Below, one piece after another: positions 53,332 to 62,305 of a DNA stretch of 64,000 nucleotides. The stretch's first letter is position 1, and the number at the start of each line of letters is the position of its first letter. The notes under the pieces were generated by a model. It was given only the letters and a program-made list of their open reading frames with translations, had not been told where the DNA came from and did not search any database. Origin of the DNA: JAWKHR01 sp041394725 (GTDB lineage Bacteria > Acidobacteriota > Vicinamibacteria > Vicinamibacterales > SCN-69-37). Where the stretch lies: positions 1 through 64,000 of the forward strand of contig JAWKHR010000034.1 in NCBI GenBank assembly GCA_041394725.1. Reading direction: 5' to 3'. The position numbers and the translations under genes were made by a program.

Positions 53332-53739
53332 CTACCGGCCGAAGGACCCGGGCGAGTCGTTCTGGTCGTTCTTGTTCTGGTCCTTCATGTACTTGACCAG
53401 GTAGACCGTGCCGGCCAGCCCGATGATGGTGGAGATGAGCATCACCGCGGTGCCGCCGCCGCCCTGCGCCCGGATCCGGCGCGAAGCGGGACGGCCGAGC
53501 GGCGCGCGCGGGGTCGTTTGCGGTTCGGCGGTCGTGGCGGTCATGAAGGACGCGGCCCGGCGGGTGGCCTGGCGGAGCGACGGCGTGGACGGGCCGGCCG
53601 GGGCGAAGAACTCCGTCGCACCGGTCGGGCGACCGGCGGGGCTCGGGGCCACGGGGCTCACCGTGGCGGGCACGGCGGCCGGCGCCACGAGCGACAGGGT
53701 GAGCAGCGGAACGGTCAGCGGGGTCCAGAAACCGGGCAT
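53332..53739 (-). CDS. Small uncharacterised protein with two hydrophobic segments
   Basis: The ATG at 53,739 is chosen because AAGGAG precedes it. The 135-residue product has an N-terminal signal-like stretch (LTVPLLTLSLVAPAAVPA), a basic middle, a second hydrophobic helix near residue 100 (VMLISTIIGLAGTVYLVKYM) and a polar tail (KDQNKNDQNDSPGSFGR). It looks like a small membrane protein of unknown function. Confidence 0.55.
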   Translation of the reverse strand: MPGFWTPLTVPLLTLSLVAPAAVPATVSPVAPSPAGRPTGATEFFAPAGPSTPSLRQATRRAASFMTATTAEPQTTPRAPLGRPASRRIRAQGGGGTAVMLISTIIGLAGTVYLVKYMKDQNKNDQNDSPGSFGR

Positions 53740-53827
53740 CGGAGACTCCTTCGGGGCGAACGGACGCCGCCCCCTGTCCCCTACGCGCCGGATGCCGGCA
53801 ATCCGGATCACGCCGGGCGCGCGGACC

Positions 53828-54691
53828 TCAGGCCGGCGGGTCGATGGAGCCCGCCGCACCCGTGGTCCCGGACGCATCCAACGCTCCGGGCGCGGCGACC
53901 CGGCGGTAGCAGCCCGGCGAGATCATCTCGGCGAACCCGTCGGCCACCAGCGCGCGGTTGGCGCGCCCGGCCTCGGGACGCGAGACGCCGACCACGCGGG
54001 CCAGCTCGCCGCGGACGGTCAGGTGCGCGCCCGTGAGAAAGCACCGCGCGATCTCGCGCAGCGCGGTCTCGCGGTCGAGCCGACGCCGCAACGCGTCCGG
54101 GAACCGCCCGACGCCGAGCGTCCACAGGTAGGTGAAGAACGGTTCGTAGACGACGTCGCTCGGGATGACGATCATCGCGGCCTGCAGCTCGTCGAGGGCC
54201 CTGGTGAACGCCGCGCGATCCGTGACGCCCGACGCCTCGCGCAGGTCCTTCGTCGCCATCTCCCACTCGTGGCGCAGCGGGCGAAGAATCCGGCGCGCGG
54301 CGGCGCTCAGGCGCTTCGGTTCGTCGGCGCGGCGGACGCCCCACACCGCGTGGAAGTACGGCAGCATCCTCGGCGCGATGAACATCGCGCGTCCCCGGGC
54401 GAGCTTCGCGTAGTAGACCTTGCCGCGCCGGAGCACCGCGTCCTTGAGTCGCCAGGTGAGCGACGCCTCCGGGTCTTTCTGGACGTTGCGCGGCATGACC
54501 GCGTCGCGGCGCCCGCACACGGCCAGGTAGAGCGACGGCCCCGGCCGTCGCGCGTCGGCGAGACACCCGGCAAAGCCCACCCGTTCGACGAACGCCTCCG
54601 CGTCCGCCGGCGTGGCCACCTGCCGCGCGCCCTCGCGACACCAGGCCGCGTCACGCAGGTCCTCAATCTCGTCGGGCACGGGGCCGGGCAT
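53828..54691 (-). CDS. Winged-helix (AlkZ-like) DNA-binding family protein
   Basis: The 287-residue protein has an N-terminal block DLRDAAWCREGARQVATPADAEAFVERVGF and a core with VCGRRDAVMPRNVQKDPEASLTWRLKD and GKVYYAKLARGRAMFIAPRMLPYFHAV. A C-terminal winged helix follows (LTVRGELARVVGVSRPEAGRANRALVADGFAE). This layout resembles HTH_42/AlkZ-type proteins, some of which are DNA glycosylases for crosslinks or alkylated bases. The active-site Gln motif of AlkZ is not clear here, so no catalytic role is assigned. It faces away from the repeat-rich region at 54.7 kb. Confidence 0.65.
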   Translation of the reverse strand: MPGPVPDEIEDLRDAAWCREGARQVATPADAEAFVERVGFAGCLADARRPGPSLYLAVCGRRDAVMPRNVQKDPEASLTWRLKDAVLRRGKVYYAKLARGRAMFIAPRMLPYFHAVWGVRRADEPKRLSAAARRILRPLRHEWEMATKDLREASGVTDRAAFTRALDELQAAMIVIPSDVVYEPFFTYLWTLGVGRFPDALRRRLDRETALREIARCFLTGAHLTVRGELARVVGVSRPEAGRANRALVADGFAEMISPGCYRRVAAPGALDASGTTGAAGSIDPPA

Positions 54692-54720
54692 GCGGGGGAT
54701 CGTACAGGAAGGACGCGTGA

Positions 54721-54775
54721 GGCGAGGGTCATGGGGCCCCCGGGAACCCCAGGACCCTGGGACCCTCGGGAACCA
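54721..54775. repeat. GGGTCC-rich intergenic repeat, copy C
   Basis: Contains GGGGCCCCCGGGAACCCC and AGGACCCTGGGACCCTCGGG. Its reverse complement shares GAGGGTCCCAGGGTCC with copy B. It lies between the winged-helix gene and the PadR stub. Confidence 0.6.
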
Positions 54776-54812
54776 CCCTCACATAGGTTACGTCTGTGCA
54801 AATACCAACCCG

Positions 54813-54935
54813 ATGCTCACCTCCGAAGTTCGCAAGGGCAGCGCGGAGCTGCTGATCCTGGGGGCGCTCGACGCGCGGCGGTGGCGGGCCTTGCGGGAGA
54901 CCGTCGAGCACCGCGACGCGCGCCTGCCCGGCTAG
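54813..54935 (+). pseudogene. PadR-type regulator stub fused to a membrane-protein tail
   Basis: The first 21 or so codons (MLTSEVRKGSAELLILGALD) match the start of PadR-family repressors that usually sit just upstream of ADOP permeases. The frame then passes, at CGACGCGCGG near 54,869, into the C-terminal codons of a different gene (the end of the membrane protein at 60.5 kb: RRWRALRETVEHRDARLPG). The result is a 40-residue hybrid. A native PadR would continue with its winged helix, which is missing. Confidence 0.7.
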
Positions 54936-55511
54936 GTGCGGTCATCATCCCGGGAGGCACACATGCACCGTGCGACGCCGGCCGGCCGGGGAGTGGGCCT
55001 CCTGCTGATCGTGCAGCTCGCGGGCCTGATCGTGCCGTTCGTGCTGCTGCGTCCGGTCACGGGCGCGCCGGTGGAGATCCTGGCGCACGCGGCGCCGTCC
55101 GAGGGCCTCATCGGCGTGGCGCTCGGCCTTCTGCTCGCGAACGGCCTGCTGACGATCGGCATCAGCCTGGCCACGTTCGACGTCTTCCGTCGCGCGAGCG
55201 CCGCGGCCGCGCGCTGGGTGCTTGTGGCCGCCGTCCTCATGGTGGCGACGCAGGCGCTCGACGACGTGCAGGTGCTGTCGCTCGTGGCGCTCAGCCGGCA
55301 GGCCGTGGGCGCCGAGGCACCGGACACAATCCTTGCGCTCGCGGTGACGACGGCGGCGGCGCGGCGCTGGACGCACCTGACCGCGATCCTGGCCATCGAC
55401 GGGTGGATCCTCGCGTTCTACGTGGCGCTCTTCCGCGGCACCGCTGTCCCGCGCGCGGTGCTGGCGTTCGGCACGCTGACGGCGCTGCTGCACCTCGCCG
55501 GCATCCCGGTG
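54869..55511 (+). repeat. Duplicated 0.64-kb block, copy 1
   Basis: This block corresponds to 60,435-61,070, with about ten differences. Copy 1 has an unbroken reading frame; copy 2 is seven bases shorter from small deletions. The left edge is in the PadR stub, the right edge in the ADOP remnant. Short shared strings (CGACGCGCGG at the left edge) occur at the edges. Confidence 0.9.
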
Positions 55512-55577
55512 ACCGCGGGCCTCTTCGCCGTGGTGGACAAGGTCCTGCTCGATCCGCTGCCGTTCGCCAACTTCTGA
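54963..55577 (+). CDS. Small membrane protein, C-terminus replaced by ADOP sequence
   Basis: The first 180 or so of the 204 codons match the gene at 60,529 and encode a membrane protein with five to six hydrophobic helices (VGLLLIVQLAGLIVPFVLL, LIGVALGLLLANGLLTIGISL, WVLVAAVLMVATQAL, WILAFYVALF), of the DUF4386-like type. GGGAGG precedes the ATG. The last 24 or so codons (AGLFAVVDKVLLDPLPFANF) are instead the N-terminal segment of an ADOP permease, so the protein is a hybrid produced at the edge of the duplicated block. Its native end is replaced. Function unknown; the hybrid is unlikely to be a designed product. Confidence 0.6.
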   Translation: MHRATPAGRGVGLLLIVQLAGLIVPFVLLRPVTGAPVEILAHAAPSEGLIGVALGLLLANGLLTIGISLATFDVFRRASAAAARWVLVAAVLMVATQALDDVQVLSLVALSRQAVGAEAPDTILALAVTTAAARRWTHLTAILAIDGWILAFYVALFRGTAVPRAVLAFGTLTALLHLAGIPVTAGLFAVVDKVLLDPLPFANF

Positions 55578-57789
55578 TCGCCTCGTACATCGCGGGGTCG
55601 GCGCCGGGGTCGGACCTGCCGGACGAGTTCGGCGTGTCGGCCGAGTTCCTGGTCCGCGACACGAGGTCGACGCGCCTCGAGGGCCTGTCGACGTTCAACT
55701 GTTCACGTCCACGCTCCGCGTCGGCGATCGCGTCGAGCGGATCCGCACGCGTCGCAGCCGACCTCCACGCTCTTCACCACGCTCTGGCGCCACGCCCGTG
55801 CTCGGCCGCCTGCCGGTGGACGCCGATGACGACCACGTCGCGGTGATCAGCGACCGGCTCTGGCAGACCTGGTTCGACCGCGACCCGGCCGTCGTCGGGC
55901 GCGTATACATCTCGGGACGCAACCGGGAGATTGTGGGCGTGGATGGCCCCGAGTTCCGGTTCCTGGACGACGGGACGCTGCCGTGGATGTCGAGCCGCAT
56001 CCGCGAGGAGGGCCTGGTGCCGGGCCGGTTCGCATGTGGCTGGTGGCCGGATGGCGCCGGGCGCGGATCCGGCGCAGGTGGCCACGGGATCGCTGGACAC
56101 GCTCGCGCGCTACCTGCCGGCGCGCTTCGGCGGCAGCGCCGCCTACGCGCACGTCATCGGACGGTTCCACGCGATCGTGCGTCCGCTCGACGAGGCGCTG
56201 CTCGGCGGCGTGGCGCGGCCGCTCTGGACTTCTTCGCGCGACGCGATCGTGTTCGTCATCGCTCGCGCGAACGTCGCGAACCTGTTCCTGGTGCGCGCCG
56301 AGACGCGCCAGCGCGACCTCGCCCTGCGCCGGGCCATCGGCGCCGGGCGCGGCCAGCTCGTCCGGCTGCAGCTGGCCGAGGCGTTGAAGTCGTGGCGGCT
56401 GCGGCGGGCGTGCTCGCCGTCGGCCTCGCGGCACTGACGCTGCCGGTCTTTCTGCGCGCGGCGCCGGCCGGGATCCCGCGGATCGAGGACGTCACGCTCA
56501 CGGCGCGCACTGTTCTTCACGCTCGGCGTGGCCGCGCTGGCCGCGCTCGCCCGTGGCCCGTCCTGGCGCTCCGCGCGTCGCGGCCTGACTTCGCGCGCCT
56601 GCGCGACGGCGCGCGGCACCACGCGCGCCAGGCGGTGGACGCGCTCACGGGCTGGTCGCCGCGCAGACCGCGCTCGCGCTCGTGCTGCTCATCGGGTCCG
56701 GCCTGCTGCTCCGCAGCTCTGGGCACTCCGCCACGTGGACCGGCTACGACACGCGCGACGTGTTCACGTTCCAGATCGTTCAGACCGCACCAACGACGGC
56801 CCGACCCACGCGCGGTTCGACCTGGACTTCATGGATCGTTCGCGCGCGCTGCCCGGCGTCGAATGGCTGGTCTCGTGGAGAACGTGCCGCTGAACGAGTC
56901 GCCCGCCACCGTGCGGCTGCGGTCCAAGGCCGGCCCGACGCGCCGGACGGGACGCTGGTCGGCCTGGATGCTCGCCGCGGGCGACTACTTCCAGACGATG
57001 CGCATCGAGCGCCTGGCCGGCCGGACGTTCGAGAACGCCGACCACCTCCTCGGGGCAGCCGCAGGTCATCCTCAGCCGGGATGGCGGCGCGCGCCCTGTT
57101 CCCGGACGGCGACGCGATCGGCCGGCGCGTGCAGATCGTCGGCCGACGACCTCGACACCGTCGTCGGCGTCGTCGACGACGTCCCGCAGAACGACTCGCG
57201 AGACGCCGGCCCCGCTGACCTACTACCCGCTCGTGGGCCCGACGCCGATGAGCTGCGCCATCTCCTCGCCGGCCTACGTGGTGCGGACGCCGCGCGCTCG
57301 ACCATCGCCGGCGACATCCAAGCCGGCTGGCGCACGAGGTCGCGCCCGAGGCGCCGATGGCGCCTGCACGATGGACCAGCTCGCCGCGGACTCGATGGTC
57401 AGCGTCTCGTTCACCATGCTCACGCTCGGTGTCGCCGCGGGCCTCGCGCCGCTCGTCCTCGGCGCGGTCGGCCTCTACGGCGTCCTTTCCTACGTCGTCG
57501 CGCAGCGCACGCGCGAGATCGGCGTGCGCCTGGCGCTCGGCGCGCGCGAACGGACGTGCGCTGGATGGTGGTCCTGCAGGGCGCGCGGGTCACCGGCATC
57601 GCGGTCGGCGTGATGGTCGCCGTCGCCGCCACGCGCGCGCTCGGCAGCCTCCTCTTCGACGTCGCGGCCGTCGACGCCGCGACGTTCGTCGCGATGTCCA
57701 CCTCGGCGTTGTCGTCGGCCTGGTGGCCAGCTACGTGCCGGCCTGGCGCGCGTCCGCTGGTGATCCGATCGTGTCGCTGCGGGGAGTAG
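55511..57789 (+). pseudogene. ADOP-type permease remnant, many frameshifts, N-terminus missing
   Basis: Pieces of a full ADOP permease appear in order but in changing frames: VVDKVLLDPLPFA, DEFGVSAEFLV, VLGRLPVDADDDHVAVISDRLW, ANVANLFLVRAETRQRDLALRRAIGAGRGQLVRLQLAEAL, VENVPLNESPATVRLRSKAGP, GDYFQTMRIERLAGRTF, VLGAVGLYGVLSYVVAQRTREIGVRLALGA and the final VASYVPAWRASAGDPIVSLRG. More than ten frame changes separate them. The first 25 or so residues (MWRD-type start) are missing, replaced by the duplicated block. The order and completeness suggest either raw, uncorrected sequence or a recent gene death. Confidence 0.85.
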
Positions 57790-57846
57790 CAGAGGGTCCC
57801 GAGGCCTGGAAGGTGGGGCGACCGTCCCGAGGGCCGGCGAGCCAGA

Positions 57847-58870
57847 ATGACGCGCGTGGCCCACGTGCGCCGCCTGGCCGTCGCCCTGACGCTGGCAACT
57901 GGCGTCGTGCTGCTCCTCAGATCGCAGCGGACCACGGGCGGGCTCGCCGTGCTCGGCCGCACGCACGCTGGCGGTCGTCGCCACGCTGGTGTTCGGGCTG
58001 TTCGAGCGGGTGCCGCGGCGTCTGCCGTCGTGGCTGTCGCGCTGGGTGCTGCAGGTCGTCGGCGCGTCGGCGTCGCGATCCCGGTGACCACGGTCACCCT
58101 GGTATTCCTCGGCTTTCGGCTCGACGCCGCTGTTCTGGCAGGTCACCACCCGCATGAACGGCTTCATGATGCTCACCTCTCGGGTCCTGATCGCGTTGTG
58201 GACGGCGCTGGCGGCCGATCCGCCAGAAGGACGCGTTCGCGCGCGACCAGGCGACGTTCGCGCTCGAGCGCAGCGAGCTCGAGCGACAGGCGCTACCGAT
58301 GCCCGCCCGCACCTGCTGCAGGCGCAGGTCGCGCCGCACTTCCTGTTCAACACGCTCGCTAACGTCCAGGCCCTCGTCGACGCCGGGTCGCCGCAGGCGT
58401 CACGTTGCTGCGCGGCCTCACTGGGTACCTGCGCGTCGGTCCCCGCGATCAACGACCCGGCGGCGACGCTCGGCGCGAGGTCTGTTTCGTCACGGGCCTA
58501 CCTCGACCTGATGCGGATGTGGATGCCCGACCGGCTGCATTACGAGCAGCACGTGGACGAGGCGGCGCTCTCGGTGAAGTGTCCGCCGGTCACACTGCTG
58601 ACGTGCTGGTGGAGAACGCGGTGCGACACGGCATCGATCCCAGCGAGGACGGCGGCCGCATCGTCATCGACGTCCGGCGGCAGGGCAGCGCTGCGTGATC
58701 CGCGTCATGACACCGGCGTCGTATTCGCGCCTCGCAGGCCTCTTTCGGCACCGGGGCCAGGCGATGCCCGCGAGCGGCTCCAGCTGATGTTCGGCGGCGA
58801 GTCTGCCCGCGTCGTCGCACAGGAATCGCGCGGCGTCTGCGCTGAGCTCGACGTCCCGGTGCGGGCCTGA
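57847..58870 (+). pseudogene. LytS/YehU-type sensor histidine kinase, frameshifted
   Basis: A membrane-spanning N-terminal region can be pieced together from several frames. The kinase signature QVAPHFLFNTLANVQALVDAG (split here) carries the phospho-accepting histidine at about 58,330. The ATP-binding part follows with VENAVRHGIDPSEDGGRIVIDVRRQG and NARERLQLMFGGE near the end. The gene is followed by a LytTR response regulator, as is normal for this family. Several one-base shifts, e.g. near 58,400, 58,480 and 58,600, break it. Confidence 0.8.
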
Positions 58871-58880
58871 GGGCCGGGAG

Positions 58881-59668
58881 ATGTCACGACCGACCGCTCT
58901 CATCGCCGACGACGAACCGCCCTGCGGACGCTGCGGCGCCAGCTCGCCGTCGCCTGGCCGGAACTCGACGTCGGGCCGAGGCGCGAAACTTGCCGAGGCG
59001 ATCGCGCGGTTCGACGGTCAGCCCGCCGTCTGCTTCCTCGACATCCGGATGCCCGGCCTCTCCGGCCTGACGCGACGCACATCGGACGTCGCGCGCACAT
59101 CGTGTTCGTCACGGCCTACGACCGCTACGCGATCCAGGCGTTTTGGCGGCTGGCGCTCGATTACCTGCTCAAGTTCGTCGAGCCTGCGCGGTCGCCGAGA
59201 CCGTCGCGCGGCTGAAGGAACGCGTCGCCGCGGCCACGCCGGCGGTGAACACCGCCTCCGCGATCGAGGCGCTGGCCACCCGGCTCGCGGACCTTCACGC
59301 CGCGGAAGGCGCCGCCGGCGCGCCCCGGCGTGGCTGCGGATCCGCGCGCAGGCCGGGCAGACGCTCCGCCTGATTCCCGTGGATGACGTGGACTACCTTG
59401 CGGTCCGACGCGAAATACACGGTGGTCGCGTGACGACGAGGACGGGACGGCCACAGGCGAGGCAGTGGCATGGACCGCGCTGAAGGACCTGGTGCCGCAG
59501 CTCGATCCGGCACGCTTCGCGCAGGTCCACCGCTCGGTCGTCGTCAACCTCGGCGCGATCAGCCACGTCACGCGGCAGGATCACGACCGGGCGGACATCC
59601 ACCTGAAGCGGCGGCCGGACGTCCTGCCAGTCAGCCGGCGCTACCTCCACCTGTTCCGGCAGATGTAG
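58881..59668 (+). pseudogene. LytTR-family response regulator, frameshifted
   Basis: The pieces give ALIADDEPP (receiver N-terminus with acidic pocket), VCFLDIRMPGLSG (the aspartate phosphorylation site) and a switch segment TAYDRYAIQAF. A LytTR DNA-binding domain follows with LRLIPVDDVDYLAV, VAWTALKDLVPQLDPARFAQVHRSVVVNLGAISHVTR and LPVSRRYLHLFRQM. At least four frame changes are needed. It starts 10 bases after the histidine kinase gene, so the two form a two-component pair. Confidence 0.85.
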
Positions 59669-59758
59669 CTCGTCGGCGCCTGGCGCCGTCCATGCCCCGA
59701 TCGCCGCCGTCCGTCGCATGGCCCGCCGAATCGCCCGGCGTTGCGCCAGAGTGGCGGC

Positions 59759-60501
59759 ATGCGCGACCCCGGCGCCTTCTGGCCGCAACGGGCCGCCCGG
59801 CTGAGCGGCCTCCTCTACGCGATCATCATCGCCGCCGGCATCCTCGCCGAGCTGGTCGTCCGCGAGCGGCTCCACGTGGCCGGCGACGCCGCGGCGACCG
59901 CCGATCGGATCCTGGCGAACGAGGCGCTGTTCCGGTGGGGATTCGCGGCCGAGCTCTTCGCCGCGCTGTGCGTGATCCCGCTCATCTACCTGCTCTACGA
60001 ACTGCTGAAGGACGCGAACCGGCACGTGGCCCGCACGGCCATCTTCTTCTCGCTGGTCGGCACGGCCGTGCAGGTCACCGCGCTGCTCGGCCACTTCGCG
60101 CCGCTCAGCCCGCTGAAGACGTCATGGCCGCCGGCCTGACGACTGACCACACCCGCGCCCTCACCGACGTGGCCCTCCGCCTGCAGAGCGTCGGCTACGC
60201 GATGGGGCTCGCGTTCTTCGGCGGGACGATGCTGTGCCGCGGGGCATTCGATCGTGCGCTCGGCGCTCCTGCTGCGGGTCATCGGGATCGCGCTGATGAT
60301 CGAGGGCATCGTGGTACGGCGCGAACAGCTTCACCGATTCCCGTCGCGCCGCCGTTCGCCAGGGCCGTGTTCCAGGTCCTGATGGTGACCGGCCTGGCGG
60401 AGCTGGCCCTGTGCGTCTGGCTGCTCGTGAGGCACGACGCGCGGCGGTGGCGGGCCTTGCGGGAGACCGTCGAGCACCGCGACGCGCGCCTGCCCGGCTA
60501 G
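59759..60501 (+). pseudogene. DUF4386-like membrane protein, frameshifted
   Basis: The start MRDPGAFWPQRAARLSGLLYAIIIAAGILAELVV with later WGFAAELFAALCVIPLIYLLYELL and VARTAIFFSLVGTAVQVTALL is typical of the DUF4386 family of small multi-helix membrane proteins. The frame shifts near 60,115 and again between 60,250 and 60,330; the last part reads VFQVLMVTGLAELALCVWLLVRHDARRWRALRETVEH. Function unknown. Confidence 0.75.
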
Positions 60502-61070
60502 GTGCGGTCATCATCCCGGGAGGCACACATGCACCGTGCGACGCCGGCCGGCCGGGAGTGGGCCTCCTTGCCGATCGTGCAGCTCGCGGGCCTGATCGTG
60601 CCGTTCGTGCTGCTGCGTCCGGTCACGGGCGCGCCGGTGGAGATCCTGCGCACGCGGCGCCGTCCGAGGGCCTCATCGGCGTGGCGCTCGGCTTCTGCTC
60701 GCGAACGGCCTGCTGACGATCGGCATCAGCCTGGCCACGTTCGACGTCTTCCGTCGCGTGAGCGCCGCGGCCGCGCGCTGGGTGCTTGTGGCCGCCGTCC
60801 TCATGGTGGCGACGCAGGCGCTCGACGACGCAGGTGCCGTCGCTCGTGGCGCTCAGCCGGCAGGCCGTGGGCGCCGAGGCACCGGACACAATCCTTGCGC
60901 TCGCGGTGACGACGGCGGCGGCGCGGCGCTGGACGCACCCGACCGCGATCCTGGCCATCGACGGTGGATCCTCGTTCTACGTGGCGCTCTTCCGCGGCAC
61001 CGCTGTCCCGCGCGCGGTGCTGGCGTTCGGCACGCTGACGGCGCTGCTGCACCCGGCCGGCATCCCGGTG
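60435..61070 (+). repeat. Duplicated 0.64-kb block, copy 2
   Basis: This corresponds to 54,869-55,511. Compared with copy 1 it shows lost bases such as GGGG to GGG, CCTGG to CCTG and GGGTGG to GGTGG, two 2-bp losses, one gained base and a few substitutions. The net change is minus seven bases. Here the block sits in its natural gene setting. Confidence 0.9.
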
Positions 61071-61194
61071 CGCGGCCTGCCGGGCTACGGCGCCATCGCC
61101 CGGATGGGGCCGCCGATGGCCCTCGGGCAGCTGGTGCTGGCGGCGTGGTTGATCTGGCGGGGTTCGGGGAGGGTGGGACCCGGCAGCCGGGTGA
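60529..61194 (+). pseudogene. Small membrane protein (native location), frameshifted
   Basis: This is the same gene as at 54,963 but with its natural C-terminus (GYGAIARMGPPMALGQLVLAAWLIWRG). The frame breaks after residue 40 and several more times. The corrected protein would have about 215 residues and six helices. It follows the DUF4386-like gene by 27 bp. The exact end is uncertain; the TGA at 61,192 is one possible stop. Confidence 0.7.
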
Positions 61195-61286
61195 CCACCT
61201 GCGCGACCGGCGCGGGAGCCTCCCGTCCGTCCGCACCATTTTCCGCAGGCCACGTGAAGGCACGCTGCAGAGAGCCGCTGGAGCCT

Positions 61287-61313
61287 GACGGCGGCCCGCT
61301 CCAGGCCGCCGTC
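61287..61313. terminator. 10-bp hairpin between convergent genes
   Basis: GACGGCGGCC (61,287-61,296) and GGCCGCCGTC (61,304-61,313) form a perfect 10-bp stem with a seven-base loop. It abuts the YceI stop codon on the minus strand and lies after the small membrane gene on the plus strand, so it may end both transcripts. Confidence 0.6.
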
Positions 61314-61981
61314 TCACCGTCCTGCCGCCCGGTCGCGCCGCGCCACGACGTCGAGCGTCACTTCCAGCGCGTCCTTCACGCGCACTGTGCCGAGCCCGGC
61401 GGTGACGGGCTCGATCCCGAAGTCCGTCTGCTTGAACCGGCACGTGCCGGTCAGGCGCAGGACGTCGCCGTCGACGGTCACCGGGCCCGTGACGTCGATC
61501 GATCGCGTCACGCCATAGCCTCAGGTCGCCGGTCACGACGGCGTTCAGCGCCATCGGTGCCGGTGGTGGACGCGTCGTCCGGCGCCGCATCGGCCGGCCT
61601 CACATCGACCGACGTCGAGTCGAACGAGATCATCGGATACCGCGCGACATCGAGGACCTCCGGACCGAGCATCGTCCGCTGCACCTCGGGTACGTCGTCG
61701 GGCGGCTCGCCTTCGGGATCGACGCGCAGGGCACCGGCCTCGAACGCCAGATGCACGACCGATCGCCCGGGCGCGTCGCGATCGAACGCGATCGTCCCCG
61801 ACAGGCGTGGCGCGTGGATCTCGTGCGTGTGCCCGACAAAGCCAAACAGTCCGGTCTTCCCGACGAGGATCGTCACGTGGCTGGCCGCGGCGTCGATCGT
61901 CCAGGTTCCCATGGCCCGTGGCCCGGCGAAGATGGGGGCGACCAGAAGCGACGTGAACAGTGCGACGGAGCGCAGGGACAT
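61314..61981 (-). pseudogene. YceI-family protein, one frameshift
   Basis: The first 145 or so codons encode a signal peptide (LFTSLLVAPIFAGP) and the YceI barrel: GTWTIDAAASHVTILVGKTGLFGFVGHTHEIHAPRLSG, VHLAFEAGALRVDP and VARYPMISFDSTSV. Near 61,500-61,550 the frame slips, and the last part (DVTGPVTVDGDVLRLTGTCRFKQTDFGIEP) continues in another frame to 61,314. YceI proteins are periplasmic lipocalin-like carriers of isoprenoid lipids. It is read in the same direction as the tRNA gene upstream. Confidence 0.85.
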
Positions 61982-62151
61982 GAGGATCGAAGGTGCAAGA
62001 CGCCTGCCACGGCGGACGACGGCCCGTCGCCCGCCTCGCCGCTGACGACGACGGTGGGCGGCCGGCGGCGTCCATGGCGACGGACATCGAAGCTGCTCGG
62101 GGCGATGGCGGTGCGCGCTCGCGTGGAGGAGTGATCGTCGATCGAAGGGGC

Positions 62152-62228
62152 TGGCGCGCCCGGCAGGACTCGAACCTGCGACCCTCGGCTTAGAAGGCCG
62201 ATGCTCTATCCACCTGAGCTACGGGCGC
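62152..62228 (-). tRNA. tRNA-Arg (anticodon UCU)
   Basis: Read on the minus strand, the 77 bases form a full cloverleaf. The acceptor stem GCGCCCG pairs with CGGGCGC, followed by a G discriminator and an encoded CCA. The D arm is AGCTCAGGTGGATAGAGC, the anticodon stem TCGGC/GCCGA closes the loop CTTCTAA, and the T arm has GTTCGAGTCC. The anticodon TCT reads AGA/AGG arginine codons, rare in this GC-rich genome. No stem mismatch is seen. Confidence 0.97.
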
Positions 62229-62245
62229 GTGTGGGCATTGTACGA

Positions 62246-62279
62246 GGTCCTGAGGGTCCCCGGGCCCCGTTCGAACTTT
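62246..62279. repeat. GGGTCC-rich intergenic repeat, copy D
   Basis: GGTCCTGAGGGTCCC (62,246-62,260) is identical to copy B, followed by CGGGGCC-type bases and GTTCGAACTTT (62,269-62,279). It lies immediately upstream of the tRNA gene on the minus strand and between it and the LuxR gene. Confidence 0.65.
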
Positions 62280-62305
62280 CGCGCCGAATGCGGGATCATG
62301 ACCCC

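Noticed and set aside
54813..61194. Composite transposon or insertion sequence around the duplicated block
   Set aside because: No transposase, no terminal inverted repeats and no target-site duplication are visible at the edges of either copy.
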